A stretch of 64,000 bases of DNA, from positions 3,720,001 to 3,784,000 of the forward strand of contig NZ_CP066831.1 in NCBI RefSeq assembly GCF_016598615.1. Direction: 5' to 3'. The notes beneath the pieces were generated by a model, which made no database searches, was not told the origin of the DNA, and worked only from the letters and a program-made list of their open reading frames with translations. Each line of letters starts with the position of its first letter. Within the stretch, counting starts at the first letter, position 1. Made by a program: the position numbers and the translations under genes. This DNA comes from Streptomyces liliifuscus. GTDB taxonomy: Bacteria; Actinomycetota; Actinomycetes; Streptomycetales; Streptomycetaceae. Shown here piece after piece: positions 6,680 through 14,805 of this stretch.

Positions 6680-9166
6680 TCAGATCGTCGGCGAGTCGCT
6701 GTCCGCGGGGCTGCTCGCGGCGCTGCTGCTCTCGGCCGGGCTGGAGGCCGGGCCGCTGGCCGAGTCGGAGGTCTCCGGTGTGGTCGGCGGAGTCTCGCTC
6801 GGCTCACCGGTCGGATCGGTCGGCGTCGGTGTGGGAGTCGGCGTGGGTGTCGGCGTCGGACTGGTCGGCGGCTTCGGCGAAGTCGGCGGCTTGGAAGAGG
6901 ACGGCGGCTTCGTCGAGGGCTTGTTCGTGCTCGGGTCCTTCGTCCCGGTCGGATCGTCCGAGGGCTCCGTGCTCGAAGAGGGCGCCGGATCGTCCGAGGT
7001 CCCGATGATCCCGTCGTCACCCGGGTCGGTGGGACGGCTCGTCGAGTCCGCGTCGCCGCTGCCCTTCGCCGGCCGGTCCGCGCCGAGTCCGTCGCCCTCG
7101 TCGCCGGCGCTGGCCGACGGGTTGGGGCCGACCCGCTCCGAGGGGATGTTGTCGTCGGGGTTGGAGGTCGCGCCGAGCGTCACCACCGTGCCGAGCACGG
7201 CGGCCAGGAGCGCGCCCGCGCCCGCCGCGGCGAGGTTGCGCCGGGTGCCGTTGACCAGGCCCTTGACGCGGCCCGGCTTCGCGGCGGAGGCGGCACCGCC
7301 GCGGGTGATCACCGTCGCGGGTTCGCCAGGCTGCTGGAGCGAGGGGACCGGAGTGAATCCGGACGGTACGCCACCGGGCGGCGACGCCGACTCCTCGTAC
7401 CGCGCGTCGGGCACCTCCTCGCCCGCCGTCGCACCGATCCCGGCCGGCGGTGTGGTGCCGGTGCGGTCCGCGACCAGCGCCAACGCGCGGCGGCCGGCGA
7501 CGGTGCCGCGCTTCTCGGCGAGGGCGCCGCGCAGCCCGATGGACGCCTCCAGTTCGGCGCGGGCCCGGTCGAACTGCCCGGCGCAGAGCGCGAGGATGCC
7601 CAGCTCGTGGTGGAAATAGGCTTGATCCGAGACCTCGCCGGACAGCCGGGCCGCCTCGGCGCCCGAGCGCAGCGCACGCTCCCAGGCACTCCAGTGCAGC
7701 CCCGCGGCGAACGCGGGCGCGGCCGTGCGCGCCAGCCGTACGGCGGTGGCGCTCTCCTCCTCCTCGGTCGGCGGTTCCGTGACGGGCGCCAGGGCGGTCA
7801 GCGCGGCGAGCACGGCGTCCGCCTCGGCGGCGACCCGCTCCGGGGTGACCGACGGATGCCCCGCCCACCAGGCGTAGTGCTCGGCGGCGGCGCGCGCCTT
7901 CTCCTCGGCGTCGGACGCGTACCCGACGGCCTCCAGCTGGGTCTGTACGCCGGCCGCGAGGCGGTAGTGCGAACCGACCGGTGTGACGAGCGCGCAGCCC
8001 ACGACCTCGGCGAGCGCGGCGTCCGCGTGCGTGTCCCCCACCAGGGCGGGCAGATGCGCCTGGTGCGGCACCTCGCCGCCCAGCGCGACGGCGAAGCGCA
8101 GCGTCGAGCGCGCCGACTCGCTGAGCCGGGTGGCGAGCAGCGCGGCCGGGGCGGCGCCCTCGGCGAGCGACGGCAGCGGTACGTCGTGGCCGTCCTCGGC
8201 GTCGAAGGGCGCGTCCACGGGCGCGTCCTCGTAGTAGCCGAACTCGTCGAAGGCGTTCGGGTCGGCGCGCAGCTGGTCGCGCTGCCGCAGCAGCGCACCG
8301 GCCTGCACGAAGCGCAGCGGCAGCCCCTCGGACTCGAACCAGAGGTCGCCCGCCCAGTTCGCCTCGTCCTCGGTCAGGACGCGGCCGACGGCCCGCTCCA
8401 GCAGTTCGAGACCGCCGCCGCGGCCGAGGCCGCCGAGGAAGACCTCTTCGAGGAGCGAGTCGGTCGACGGCGCGGGAACATCGGGCGTCGCGGAGATCAG
8501 GAAGGCGCACTCGGGGGTCGCGTCGAGCAGTTCGTCGAGCGCGGCACCGCCGAACTCCACGTCGTCCAGGACGACGACCGCGCCGATCTCGTGGACGAGT
8601 GCGAGCAGTTCCTCCCGCTCCGGCCGGTGCAGCGGAGCGTTGAAGACGGCGGCGAAGAGGTCGTGCAGGAGATCGTCCGGCGTACGGCGGTGGCCGCTGA
8701 GGCGCACCACACCGTCCGGAGCGAGGTCCGCGCAGTCGTCGGCGACGGCGTCCAGAAGCACGGTGCGGCCCGAACCCGAGGGTCCGGTGAGCCGCACGGA
8801 GCGCCCGCGCGCGAGCAGGCGCACAAGCCGCTCACGCTCCTCCTGCCGCTCCAGGAGCGGCAGTCTGGGCAGCGAGGCCCCCGGTGGTACGGGAGGTCGT
8901 GTCGAGCGGGCCAGCTCGGCCCGGTCGGCTGCGCTGAACTTCGTGGGCCGCGGCGGTCGCTCGCCCGGTGGGCAGAGCTCGATCTCGCTGCCGTCGACGG
9001 GATTGACGGTGAGCAGATGGTCGCCCGACACGAGTTGGACGGTGCGGGCCAGTGCTGGCGTGTGCTGACCGAAGTCGGACGTCAGAGGATCGCGCGGCGG
9101 CCGCTGTCGCGGAGCCGAGCCGTCCTCGTGGCCGTACTCTTCGGGTCCCCGGTTCATCGGGTCCAT
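6680..9166 (-). CDS. Membrane-anchored STAND/AfsR-like NTPase with Ser/Thr/Pro-rich tail
   Basis: 828 residues from ATG 9166 (ATG at 9157 also possible). The P-loop GPSGSGRT is at about 128-135 and a Walker-B-like VVVLDDV about 100 residues later. An alpha-helical region resembling the TPR part of AfsR-type regulators follows. Near residues 640-665 a single hydrophobic segment (GALLAAVLGTVVTLGA) precedes ~160 residues rich in Ser, Thr, Pro and Asp, including a (Thr-Pro)n run. The architecture suggests a cytoplasmic NTPase tethered to the membrane with a cell-wall-facing tail. The synteny matches the gene next to nucS in S. coelicolor. Its partner or ligand is unknown. The 306 bp upstream (9167-9472) show no distinct motif. 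Confidence 0.8.
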   Translation of the reverse strand: MDPMNRGPEEYGHEDGSAPRQRPPRDPLTSDFGQHTPALARTVQLVSGDHLLTVNPVDGSEIELCPPGERPPRPTKFSAADRAELARSTRPPVPPGASLPRLPLLERQEERERLVRLLARGRSVRLTGPSGSGRTVLLDAVADDCADLAPDGVVRLSGHRRTPDDLLHDLFAAVFNAPLHRPEREELLALVHEIGAVVVLDDVEFGGAALDELLDATPECAFLISATPDVPAPSTDSLLEEVFLGGLGRGGGLELLERAVGRVLTEDEANWAGDLWFESEGLPLRFVQAGALLRQRDQLRADPNAFDEFGYYEDAPVDAPFDAEDGHDVPLPSLAEGAAPAALLATRLSESARSTLRFAVALGGEVPHQAHLPALVGDTHADAALAEVVGCALVTPVGSHYRLAAGVQTQLEAVGYASDAEEKARAAAEHYAWWAGHPSVTPERVAAEADAVLAALTALAPVTEPPTEEEESATAVRLARTAAPAFAAGLHWSAWERALRSGAEAARLSGEVSDQAYFHHELGILALCAGQFDRARAELEASIGLRGALAEKRGTVAGRRALALVADRTGTTPPAGIGATAGEEVPDARYEESASPPGGVPSGFTPVPSLQQPGEPATVITRGGAASAAKPGRVKGLVNGTRRNLAAAGAGALLAAVLGTVVTLGATSNPDDNIPSERVGPNPSASAGDEGDGLGADRPAKGSGDADSTSRPTDPGDDGIIGTSDDPAPSSSTEPSDDPTGTKDPSTNKPSTKPPSSSKPPTSPKPPTSPTPTPTPTPTPTPTDPTGEPSETPPTTPETSDSASGPASSPAESSSAASSPADSDSPTI

Positions 9167-9472
9167 AGGTCCAAGCCCCCCAAAAGCGTGGTGTGCCGAG
9201 CCCCTCCCGGCCTTGCTGCACACTGCGCTGTCGCTTCTGGTCCGGTGCCCGCTCACGGGTTCGTCAAGACGCGGGCAGCCGAACCCTAAACCTTCGCACA
9301 GTATCTACGAACACACGGGGTACCGCGCCGTCCGAGACGTCACAGCTTCGTGAGGATTGTTCGCGACATACGTTTCGTACGATCGCTTCCTACCCGATCT
9401 TCGCCGTTTGCGACAGTGACGCCGGGTCAGGTCCAGGGGCGACGGAGGGTCACGCCCGGGAGTGGCGCGGAG

Positions 9473-9796
9473 TCACACCCGGGGCAGCGACTCGACGCCG
9501 ATGCCGCCCTCGATCGCCAGGATCCGGTGGAGCCTGGTGGCCACCAGCAGGCGCTGCATCTGCGGCGGGACGCCGCGCAGCACAAGCCTCCGGCCGCACC
9601 GCCCCGCCCGCCGGTGGGCCCCCATGATGACACCGAGCCCGGTGGCGTCCCAGGAGTCCAGCTCTGACAGGTCGAGCACCAGGTCGCCGACGCCGTCGTC
9701 GACTGCCGAGTGCAGGACCGTACGGGCGTCCGCCGCGCTGCGGACGTCGAGGCGGCCCCCGACGACCAGCTCGGCGTGGTCGCCCCTGATGTACAT
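9473..9796 (-). CDS. STAS-domain protein (anti-sigma factor antagonist-like) lacking the phospho-Ser
   Basis: 107 residues forming one STAS domain. The hallmark loop reads LDSWDATGLGVIMG. In SpoIIAA/RsbV-type antagonists the residue after Asp is the phosphorylated Ser (Asp-Ser-Ser/Thr-Gly); here it is Ala, so normal kinase-phosphatase switching is unlikely unless the neighbouring Thr substitutes. It sits alone between the NTPase and the dehydrogenase genes with no adjacent anti-sigma kinase. Confidence 0.85.
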   Translation of the reverse strand: MYIRGDHAELVVGGRLDVRSAADARTVLHSAVDDGVGDLVLDLSELDSWDATGLGVIMGAHRRAGRCGRRLVLRGVPPQMQRLLVATRLHRILAIEGGIGVESLPRV

Positions 9797-9961
9797 ATGC
9801 GCTCCCCGAGAGTGCGTTTCGTACGCTGCGTCTTCGTCGTGTCCTGTGTTGCCAGGACTGACTGCCGTACCGGGGCAGAAGTTGCCCTCTGTAAGCGAAC
9901 CGATACCGAATTCACTCCGAGGAGTGACCGGTCGAAGATCGCCGCAGAGTCAGTACGTGTA

Positions 9962-10810
9962 TCAGTACGTGTAGAAGCCTTGCCCGCTCTTACGGCCGAT
10001 GTCACCGGCGTCAACCATCCGGCGCATCAGCTCCGGCGGGGCGAACTTCTCGTCCTGGGACTCGGTGTAGATGTTGCCGGTCGCGTGCAGAAGGATGTCG
10101 ACGCCCGTGAGGTCGGCGGTGGCGAGAGGACCCATCGCGTGACCGAAGCCCAGCTTGCAGGCGAGGTCGATGTCCTCGGCGGTCGCCACACCCGACTCGT
10201 ACAGCTTGGCCGCCTCGACGACGAGCGCCGAGATGAGCCGGGTGGTCACGAAGCCGGCCACGTCACGGTTGACGACGATGCAGGTCTTGCCGACCGACTC
10301 GGCGAACTCCCGCGCGGTGGCGAGTGTTTCGTCGCTCGTCTTGTAGCCGCGGACGAGCTCGCAGAGCTGCATCATCGGGACCGGCGAGAAGAAGTGGACG
10401 CCGACGACCCGCTCCGGGCGCTCGGTTGCCGCCGCGATCTTGGTGATCGGGATGGCGGAGGTGTTGGAGGCGAGTACGGTCTCGTCCTTCACCAGCTTGT
10501 CGAGCGTACGGAAGATCTCGTGCTTGACTTCCAGCTTCTCGAACACGGCCTCGACGACGATATCGGCGTCGGCGACCGCGTCCAGATCGGTCGTCGTGGT
10601 GATGCGGCCCAGCGCCTGTTCGGCCGCGCCGGCGTCCAGCTTCCCCTTGCTCACGAATTTGTCGTACGAGATCTTGATGCCGTCGGTACCACGGGTCAAC
10701 GCCTCGTCGGTGACATCGCGCAGGACGACGTCCCAGCCGGCCTGTGCGGAGACCTGGGCGATACCTGAACCCATGAGTCCGGCCCCGATGACGGCGAGCT
10801 TGCGTGCCAC
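9962..10810 (-). CDS. hbdA: 3-hydroxybutyryl-CoA dehydrogenase
   Basis: 282 residues from GTG 10810, preceded by GGGGAG. The Rossmann motif GAGLMGSG lies at residues 8-15 and the catalytic His in VVGVHFFSPVPMMQL near 138, with the C-terminal helical domain KLGFGHAMGPLATADLTGVD. It oxidises (S)-3-hydroxyacyl-CoA with NAD(P)+ in short-chain fatty-acid or butyrate metabolism. The in-frame N-terminal extension to 10948 lacks family similarity. The gene symbol is by analogy only. Confidence 0.92.
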   Translation of the reverse strand: MARKLAVIGAGLMGSGIAQVSAQAGWDVVLRDVTDEALTRGTDGIKISYDKFVSKGKLDAGAAEQALGRITTTTDLDAVADADIVVEAVFEKLEVKHEIFRTLDKLVKDETVLASNTSAIPITKIAAATERPERVVGVHFFSPVPMMQLCELVRGYKTSDETLATAREFAESVGKTCIVVNRDVAGFVTTRLISALVVEAAKLYESGVATAEDIDLACKLGFGHAMGPLATADLTGVDILLHATGNIYTESQDEKFAPPELMRRMVDAGDIGRKSGQGFYTY

Positions 10811-10979
10811 TGTCCGACTCCCCTGCTGCGTTTTCCCGGCGGCGTTGACCATCGCGAGACAACCCGGGGTAACACGCTGTCGGGTTGCCTCTTCGGCGGA
10901 CCCTAGCGGTCGTGAGGCGCTGTGTGACCGGTAAGTAACGCGCGTCACGTCTCATAGGACGGACATCACACCGAGCGGC

Positions 10980-11621
10980 TCATTCCGCCGCCCGTACGGC
11001 GTAGTTGAGGACCTTCTCGCTCAAAAGGTCCTCCATGCCGTCGAGCAGTGCCAGCACCTCGCGGGACACTTGGGCCGGATCGCGGCACGCCATCATCTCG
11101 CGGCCGACCGTGCTCATCACCGTCTGGTGGAGCCAGCCGATCTGCCCGGCCATCAGACCCGGCGTCGGATCGTCGGGGTCCGCGCCCGTCTCCTCGCGCA
11201 GGGTCGCCTCCAGGTCGTCGTGGACCTCCTGCTGAAGGCTCCACAGCCGGGACCGGAGGGCGGGCGCGTCATGGATGACGCGCATGAAGCGGTCGTACCC
11301 GGCCATCAGTCCGACCCGGGGCGAGACCGCCTCGACCTCCTCGCGCAGCTCGCGCAGGACGGCGCCGGCGGCCGACTCGCCGACGCGGCGGGCGCGCACC
11401 CAGCGCGAGAGCCGGTCGACAACGCCCTTGCTGCGGTCGAAGAAGAGGTCTTCCTTGGCCGGGAAGTAGTTGTAGACGGTGTTCACGGAGACATCGGCCG
11501 CGTCCGCGACCTCGGCCATGGTCACCGTCACGAAGCCGTGCTCCAGGAACAGTCCCGTGGCGATGTCCGAGATGCGCTGCCTGGTCTCGCGCTTCTTCCG
11601 CTCCCTGAGCCCCTCTGCCAT
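10980..11621 (-). CDS. TetR-family transcriptional regulator
   Basis: 213 residues. The N-terminal HTH (RISDIATGLFLEHGFVTVTMAEVADAADVSVNTVYNYF is split around residues 16-52) is the canonical TetR DNA-binding domain; the C-terminal half is a variable ligand-binding helix bundle. It is divergent from the ABC exporter at 11712 with a 90-bp spacer containing the inverted repeat at 11663-11687, so it most likely represses that exporter and itself. The inducer is unknown. Confidence 0.9.
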   Translation of the reverse strand: MAEGLRERKKRETRQRISDIATGLFLEHGFVTVTMAEVADAADVSVNTVYNYFPAKEDLFFDRSKGVVDRLSRWVRARRVGESAAGAVLRELREEVEAVSPRVGLMAGYDRFMRVIHDAPALRSRLWSLQQEVHDDLEATLREETGADPDDPTPGLMAGQIGWLHQTVMSTVGREMMACRDPAQVSREVLALLDGMEDLLSEKVLNYAVRAAE

Positions 11622-11662
11622 GGCTTCATCGTAGGCCGGACCGATGATTTCTGGTCTCTCTG

Positions 11663-11687
11663 AAATTTTGGTGGCGTTGCAAAATTT
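11663..11687. promoter_or_regulatory. Candidate TetR operator between tetR-type gene and ABC exporter
   Basis: AAATTTTG (11663-11670) and CAAAATTT (11680-11687) form a perfect 8-bp inverted repeat with a 9-bp spacer. It is strikingly AT-rich for this genome and lies in the 90-bp divergent promoter region, where a TetR dimer would be expected to bind. Confidence 0.6.
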
Positions 11688-11711
11688 AAGTCACTCTGTT
11701 TTTCTTGGCGC

Positions 11712-12494
11712 ATGCCCATCATCAGCACGGCCGGCCTCGCCCGGACGTTCCAGACCAAGCGCGGCCCCGTCGAGGCGGTCCGCGGCATCGACCTCACCGT
11801 CGGGGAGGGCGAGATCCTCGGCTTCCTCGGCCCGAACGGAGCGGGCAAGACGACCACGCTCCGGATGCTCACGACCCTGCTGGCCCCGACCGGTGGCGCC
11901 GCCACCGTCGCGGGCCACGACCTGGCCACCGACCCGGAGGGCGTCCGCCGCGCGTGCGGATACGTGGCTCAGTCGGGCGGCGTCGACCCCCAGATCTCCG
12001 TACGCGAGGAACTGGTCACGCAGGGACGGCTCTACCGCCTGACCAAGGATCAGGCGGCTGAGCGAGCCGAGGAGTTGGCCCGCGACCTGGACCTGACCGA
12101 GCTCCTCGACCGGAAGACGTCGGCGCTCTCCGGCGGCCAGCGCCGACGTCTCGACATCGCGCTCGGCCTCACCCACCGCCCGAAGGTGCTGTTCCTCGAC
12201 GAGCCGACCACCGGCCTCGACCCGGCGAGCCGCGCGGACCTCTGGGACCTGGTCCGACGCCTGCGCGACGACTACGGCACGACCGTCTTCCTCACCACTC
12301 ACTACCTCGACGAGGCGGACGCGCTCGCCGACCGGCTCGTGATCGTCGACCACGGCGTCGTGGTGGCGGAGGGCACGCCCAGCGCGCTCAAGCTCCAGTA
12401 CGGCGGGTCGATCGACGCGACGCTCCAGGACACGTTCCTCGCCATCACCGGCCGCGGCCCCGCGCCGGCGGACGCCACCCCCGTAGCCGTCTAG
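11712..12494 (+). CDS. ABC transporter ATP-binding protein (DrrA-like)
   Basis: 260 residues. Walker A GPNGAGKTT lies at 40-48, signature LSGGQ at 139-143, Walker B VLFLDEP at 159-165 and the H-loop in TTHYLDEAD. The length and the sequence after the H-loop match DrrA-type drug-resistance exporters. ATG 11712 has no clear Shine-Dalgarno sequence, so the mRNA may be leaderless. It is followed after 27 bp by its permease and is probably controlled by the divergent TetR protein. Confidence 0.9.
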   Translation: MPIISTAGLARTFQTKRGPVEAVRGIDLTVGEGEILGFLGPNGAGKTTTLRMLTTLLAPTGGAATVAGHDLATDPEGVRRACGYVAQSGGVDPQISVREELVTQGRLYRLTKDQAAERAEELARDLDLTELLDRKTSALSGGQRRRLDIALGLTHRPKVLFLDEPTTGLDPASRADLWDLVRRLRDDYGTTVFLTTHYLDEADALADRLVIVDHGVVVAEGTPSALKLQYGGSIDATLQDTFLAITGRGPAPADATPVAV

Positions 12495-12521
12495 TCATCA
12501 ACAGTCGAGGAAGTGACCGAC

Positions 12522-13271
12522 ATGCTCGTCCAGGACACCGCGCTGATCTTCGGGCGCTATCTCCGCCAGACCCTGCGCTCCAAGTTCGCGATGCTCTTCG
12601 GCGTACTGATGCCGCTGCTGTACCTGCTCTTCTTCGGCCCGCTGCTCACGGATCTGCCGCTGGGCGGCGGCGGGAGCTCCTGGCAGGTCCTGGTCCCCGG
12701 ACTGCTGCTCCAACTCGGCCTGTTCGGGGCCGCGTTCGCCGGCTTCATGATCATCGTCGAGAAGAACCTGGGCGTGGTGGAGCGGATGCGGGTCACCCCG
12801 GTCAGCCGCCTGGCACTCCTGCTCGGCCGGGTACTGCGCGACACGGCGGTCTTCGTCTTCCAGGCGGTCCTGCTGGTCCTGGCCGCCGTGGTGATGGGGC
12901 TGCGCGCACCGGTCGCGGGCATCCTGATCGGCTTCGCGTTCGTCGCGCTGCTGACCGTCTCGCTGGCCTCGCTGTCGTACGCGCTGGCCATGAGGAGCAC
13001 GTCACCCCAGGCGTTCGGCCCGACGGTCAACGCCCTGACCATGCCGTCCATGCTCCTGTCCGGCCTGATGCTCCCCATGTCACTGGCGCCCGGCTGGCTG
13101 GACGCCCTCTCGCACGTCATGCCGTTCCGCTATCTGGTGGACGCGATGCGGGACGCGTACGTCGGCTCGTACGCGACCGCCTCCATGGCGTACGGCGTCC
13201 TGGTGGCCGTCGGCCTCACAGGAATCGCCGTGACGGTGGGCACACGAGTGTTCCGGGAGGCCGGAGCGTAA
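12522..13271 (+). CDS. ABC-2 type permease (DrrB-like)
   Basis: 249 residues and about six transmembrane segments. ATG 12522 is preferred over GTG 12513 because GAGGAA (12507-12512) then lies at proper spacing. The motifs VVERMRVTPVSRLALLLGRVLRD and the C-terminal GWLDALSHVMPFRYLVDAMRD (shown in part) are typical of DrrB-type exporters. With the ATPase at 11712 it forms a half-transporter pair exporting a hydrophobic compound or drug. Confidence 0.88.
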   Translation: MLVQDTALIFGRYLRQTLRSKFAMLFGVLMPLLYLLFFGPLLTDLPLGGGGSSWQVLVPGLLLQLGLFGAAFAGFMIIVEKNLGVVERMRVTPVSRLALLLGRVLRDTAVFVFQAVLLVLAAVVMGLRAPVAGILIGFAFVALLTVSLASLSYALAMRSTSPQAFGPTVNALTMPSMLLSGLMLPMSLAPGWLDALSHVMPFRYLVDAMRDAYVGSYATASMAYGVLVAVGLTGIAVTVGTRVFREAGA

Positions 13272-13284
13272 CTACGCTGGCCGC

Positions 13285-13857
13285 ATGGTCAATCTGACGC
13301 GCATCTACACCAGGACCGGCGACCGGGGCACGACGAACCTGGGCGACATGAGCCGGGTCGCCAAGACCGACCCGCGGATCTCGGCGTACGCCGACGCCAA
13401 CGAGGCGAACGCGGCCATCGGCACGGCGATCGCCCTCGGCGGCCTCGACGAGGAGATCGTCAAGGTCCTCACCCGCGTCCAGAACGACCTCTTCGACGTG
13501 GGCGCGGACCTCTCCACGCCGGTCGCCGAGAACCCCGAGTTCCCTCCCCTGCGGGTCGAGCAGTTCTACATCGACAAGCTGGAGGCGGACTGCGACCACT
13601 TCAACGAACAGCTGGAGAAGCTCCGCTCCTTCATCCTCCCCGGCGGCACCCCCGGCGCGGCCCTCCTCCACCAGGCATGCACGGTGGTCCGCCGCGCCGA
13701 ACGCTCGACCTGGGCCGCCCTGGAGGCACACGAGGAGGTAATGAACCCCCTGACGGCGACCTACCTCAACCGCCTGTCGGACTTGCTCTTCATCCTGGCA
13801 AGGACGGCGAACAAGGAGACGGGCGACATTCTCTGGGTCCCGGGCGGCGACCGCTGA
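13285..13857 (+). CDS. Cob(I)yrinic acid a,c-diamide adenosyltransferase, PduO type
   Basis: 190 residues. The N-terminal ATP-binding motif IYTRTGDRGTTNLGD and the central RRAERSTWAAL match the PduO/MMAB class, which transfers the adenosyl group of ATP to Co(I) corrinoid to make adenosylcobalamin. It starts 13 bp after the permease gene stop, but its role is unrelated to that operon. The synteny (next to the membrane protein and the chitinase regulators) fits S. coelicolor. Confidence 0.93.
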   Translation: MVNLTRIYTRTGDRGTTNLGDMSRVAKTDPRISAYADANEANAAIGTAIALGGLDEEIVKVLTRVQNDLFDVGADLSTPVAENPEFPPLRVEQFYIDKLEADCDHFNEQLEKLRSFILPGGTPGAALLHQACTVVRRAERSTWAALEAHEEVMNPLTATYLNRLSDLLFILARTANKETGDILWVPGGDR

Positions 13858-13880
13858 GGACGCGCCAGGGGGCAGTTTCA

Positions 13881-14010
13881 GGGGCGCGGGGAACGGCGCA
13901 ATCTTTTGGCATTTGGCTTTGGGGGCGCGGGGAACGGCCCAATCTTTTGGCATTTGGGGGCGCGGGGAACGGCGCAATCTTTTAGGGGCGCGGGGAACTG
14001 CGCGACCAGC
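13881..14010. repeat. Four copies of the Streptomyces GGGGCGCGGGGAAC intergenic repeat
   Basis: GGGGCGCGGGGAAC begins at 13881, 13922, 13957 and 13985, three times followed by a GGCGCAATCTTTT-like sequence and once by TGCGCGACC. The same core occurs as a hairpin at 34140-34196. This repeat is widespread between Streptomyces genes. Here the copies are tandem with 28-41 bp spacing, filling most of the gap 13858-14066. Confidence 0.8.
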
Positions 14011-14066
14011 CACGACGCACCCGCAGCGACGAATCACCCCCTCCCCCACCCCGGCGGAGCCACGCC

Positions 14067-14096
14067 GCGGAGCCTCACCTCTTGGTGAGGCTCCGC
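14067..14096 (-). terminator. Hairpin overlapping the end of the membrane protein gene
   Basis: GCGGAGCCTCACC (14067-14079) pairs perfectly with 14084-14096 across a TCTT loop. The stop codon of the minus-strand gene at 14075 lies inside the stem. A 19-bp direct repeat (CCCCCTCCCCCACCCCGGC) flanks it at 14037-14055 and 14104-14122. Confidence 0.7.
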
Positions 14097-14653
14097 GACT
14101 CCGCCCCCTCCCCCACCCCGGCAGGCGCCTTCTTGGGCCAGATCAAGTACGTCAACGCGATCACCCCGTGAATCCCGACCGCCCTCCAAGCCACATACCG
14201 CCAGCTCTCCAACGACCCCGTACGCCCCGAATCCCCCACGTACCAGATGGCGACCTGCAACAACACGGTCGCGACCCCCGCCGCCACCACGGACCCGAGC
14301 CACACCTTCCCCTCGTGCCGCGCACGAGCCATCCCGTACCGCGGCGGCCCCACGGGCCGGTCCGCCCCCGCGAGCCGATGGGCCGCATGCCCGTCGAGCC
14401 ACTTCACCGTCCGGTGGCCATGCCCCACGGTGTACCCGATGTACAGCGCGGCCAGCCCGTGCTTCCAGCTCGGCTCCGCCCCGTCCTTGAGGTCCAGCGC
14501 GGTGACGACCAGCAGCAACACCTCCAGCAGCGGCTCGCACAACAGCAGGGCCAGCCCCGTACGCGGCATCTTGAACAGATAGCGGAAGGCCAGGCCCGCG
14601 GCCAGCAGCACCCAGAAGCCGATTTCACAGACGATGATCAGCGTGACGATCAC
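14075..14653 (-). CDS. Conserved integral membrane protein
   Basis: 192 residues from GTG 14653 with GAGGAG six bases upstream. There are about five hydrophobic segments: two at the N-terminus, one near the middle (LAALYIGYTVGHG) and two near the C-terminus around VWLGSVVAAGVATVLLQVAIWY (in part). A soluble loop rich in His and Arg (HGHRTVKWLDGHAAHRLAG) lies between. It is syntenic in Streptomyces upstream of the chitinase two-component genes. I recognise no function. Confidence 0.75.
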   Translation of the reverse strand: MIVTLIIVCEIGFWVLLAAGLAFRYLFKMPRTGLALLLCEPLLEVLLLVVTALDLKDGAEPSWKHGLAALYIGYTVGHGHRTVKWLDGHAAHRLAGADRPVGPPRYGMARARHEGKVWLGSVVAAGVATVLLQVAIWYVGDSGRTGSLESWRYVAWRAVGIHGVIALTYLIWPKKAPAGVGEGAESRSLTKR

Positions 14654-14805
14654 GACTCGCTCCTCTCGGTCACCCTTCCAGGCTCCCGGCGCCCCGCGCC
14701 CCGATCGTCGTCACCAGTGACGAAACGGCACTGCATCCTTCGATGTAGCCGAGGACCGTCCCCCGGGATCAGGCGTCGGCGGCGCACTGCGTGTTGGATG
14801 GAGTC

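Noticed and set aside
6623..9289. 888-codon plus-strand frame opposite the NTPase gene
   Set aside because: The minus strand has a P-loop, membrane segment and tail; the plus frame is Arg/Gly-rich without motifs.
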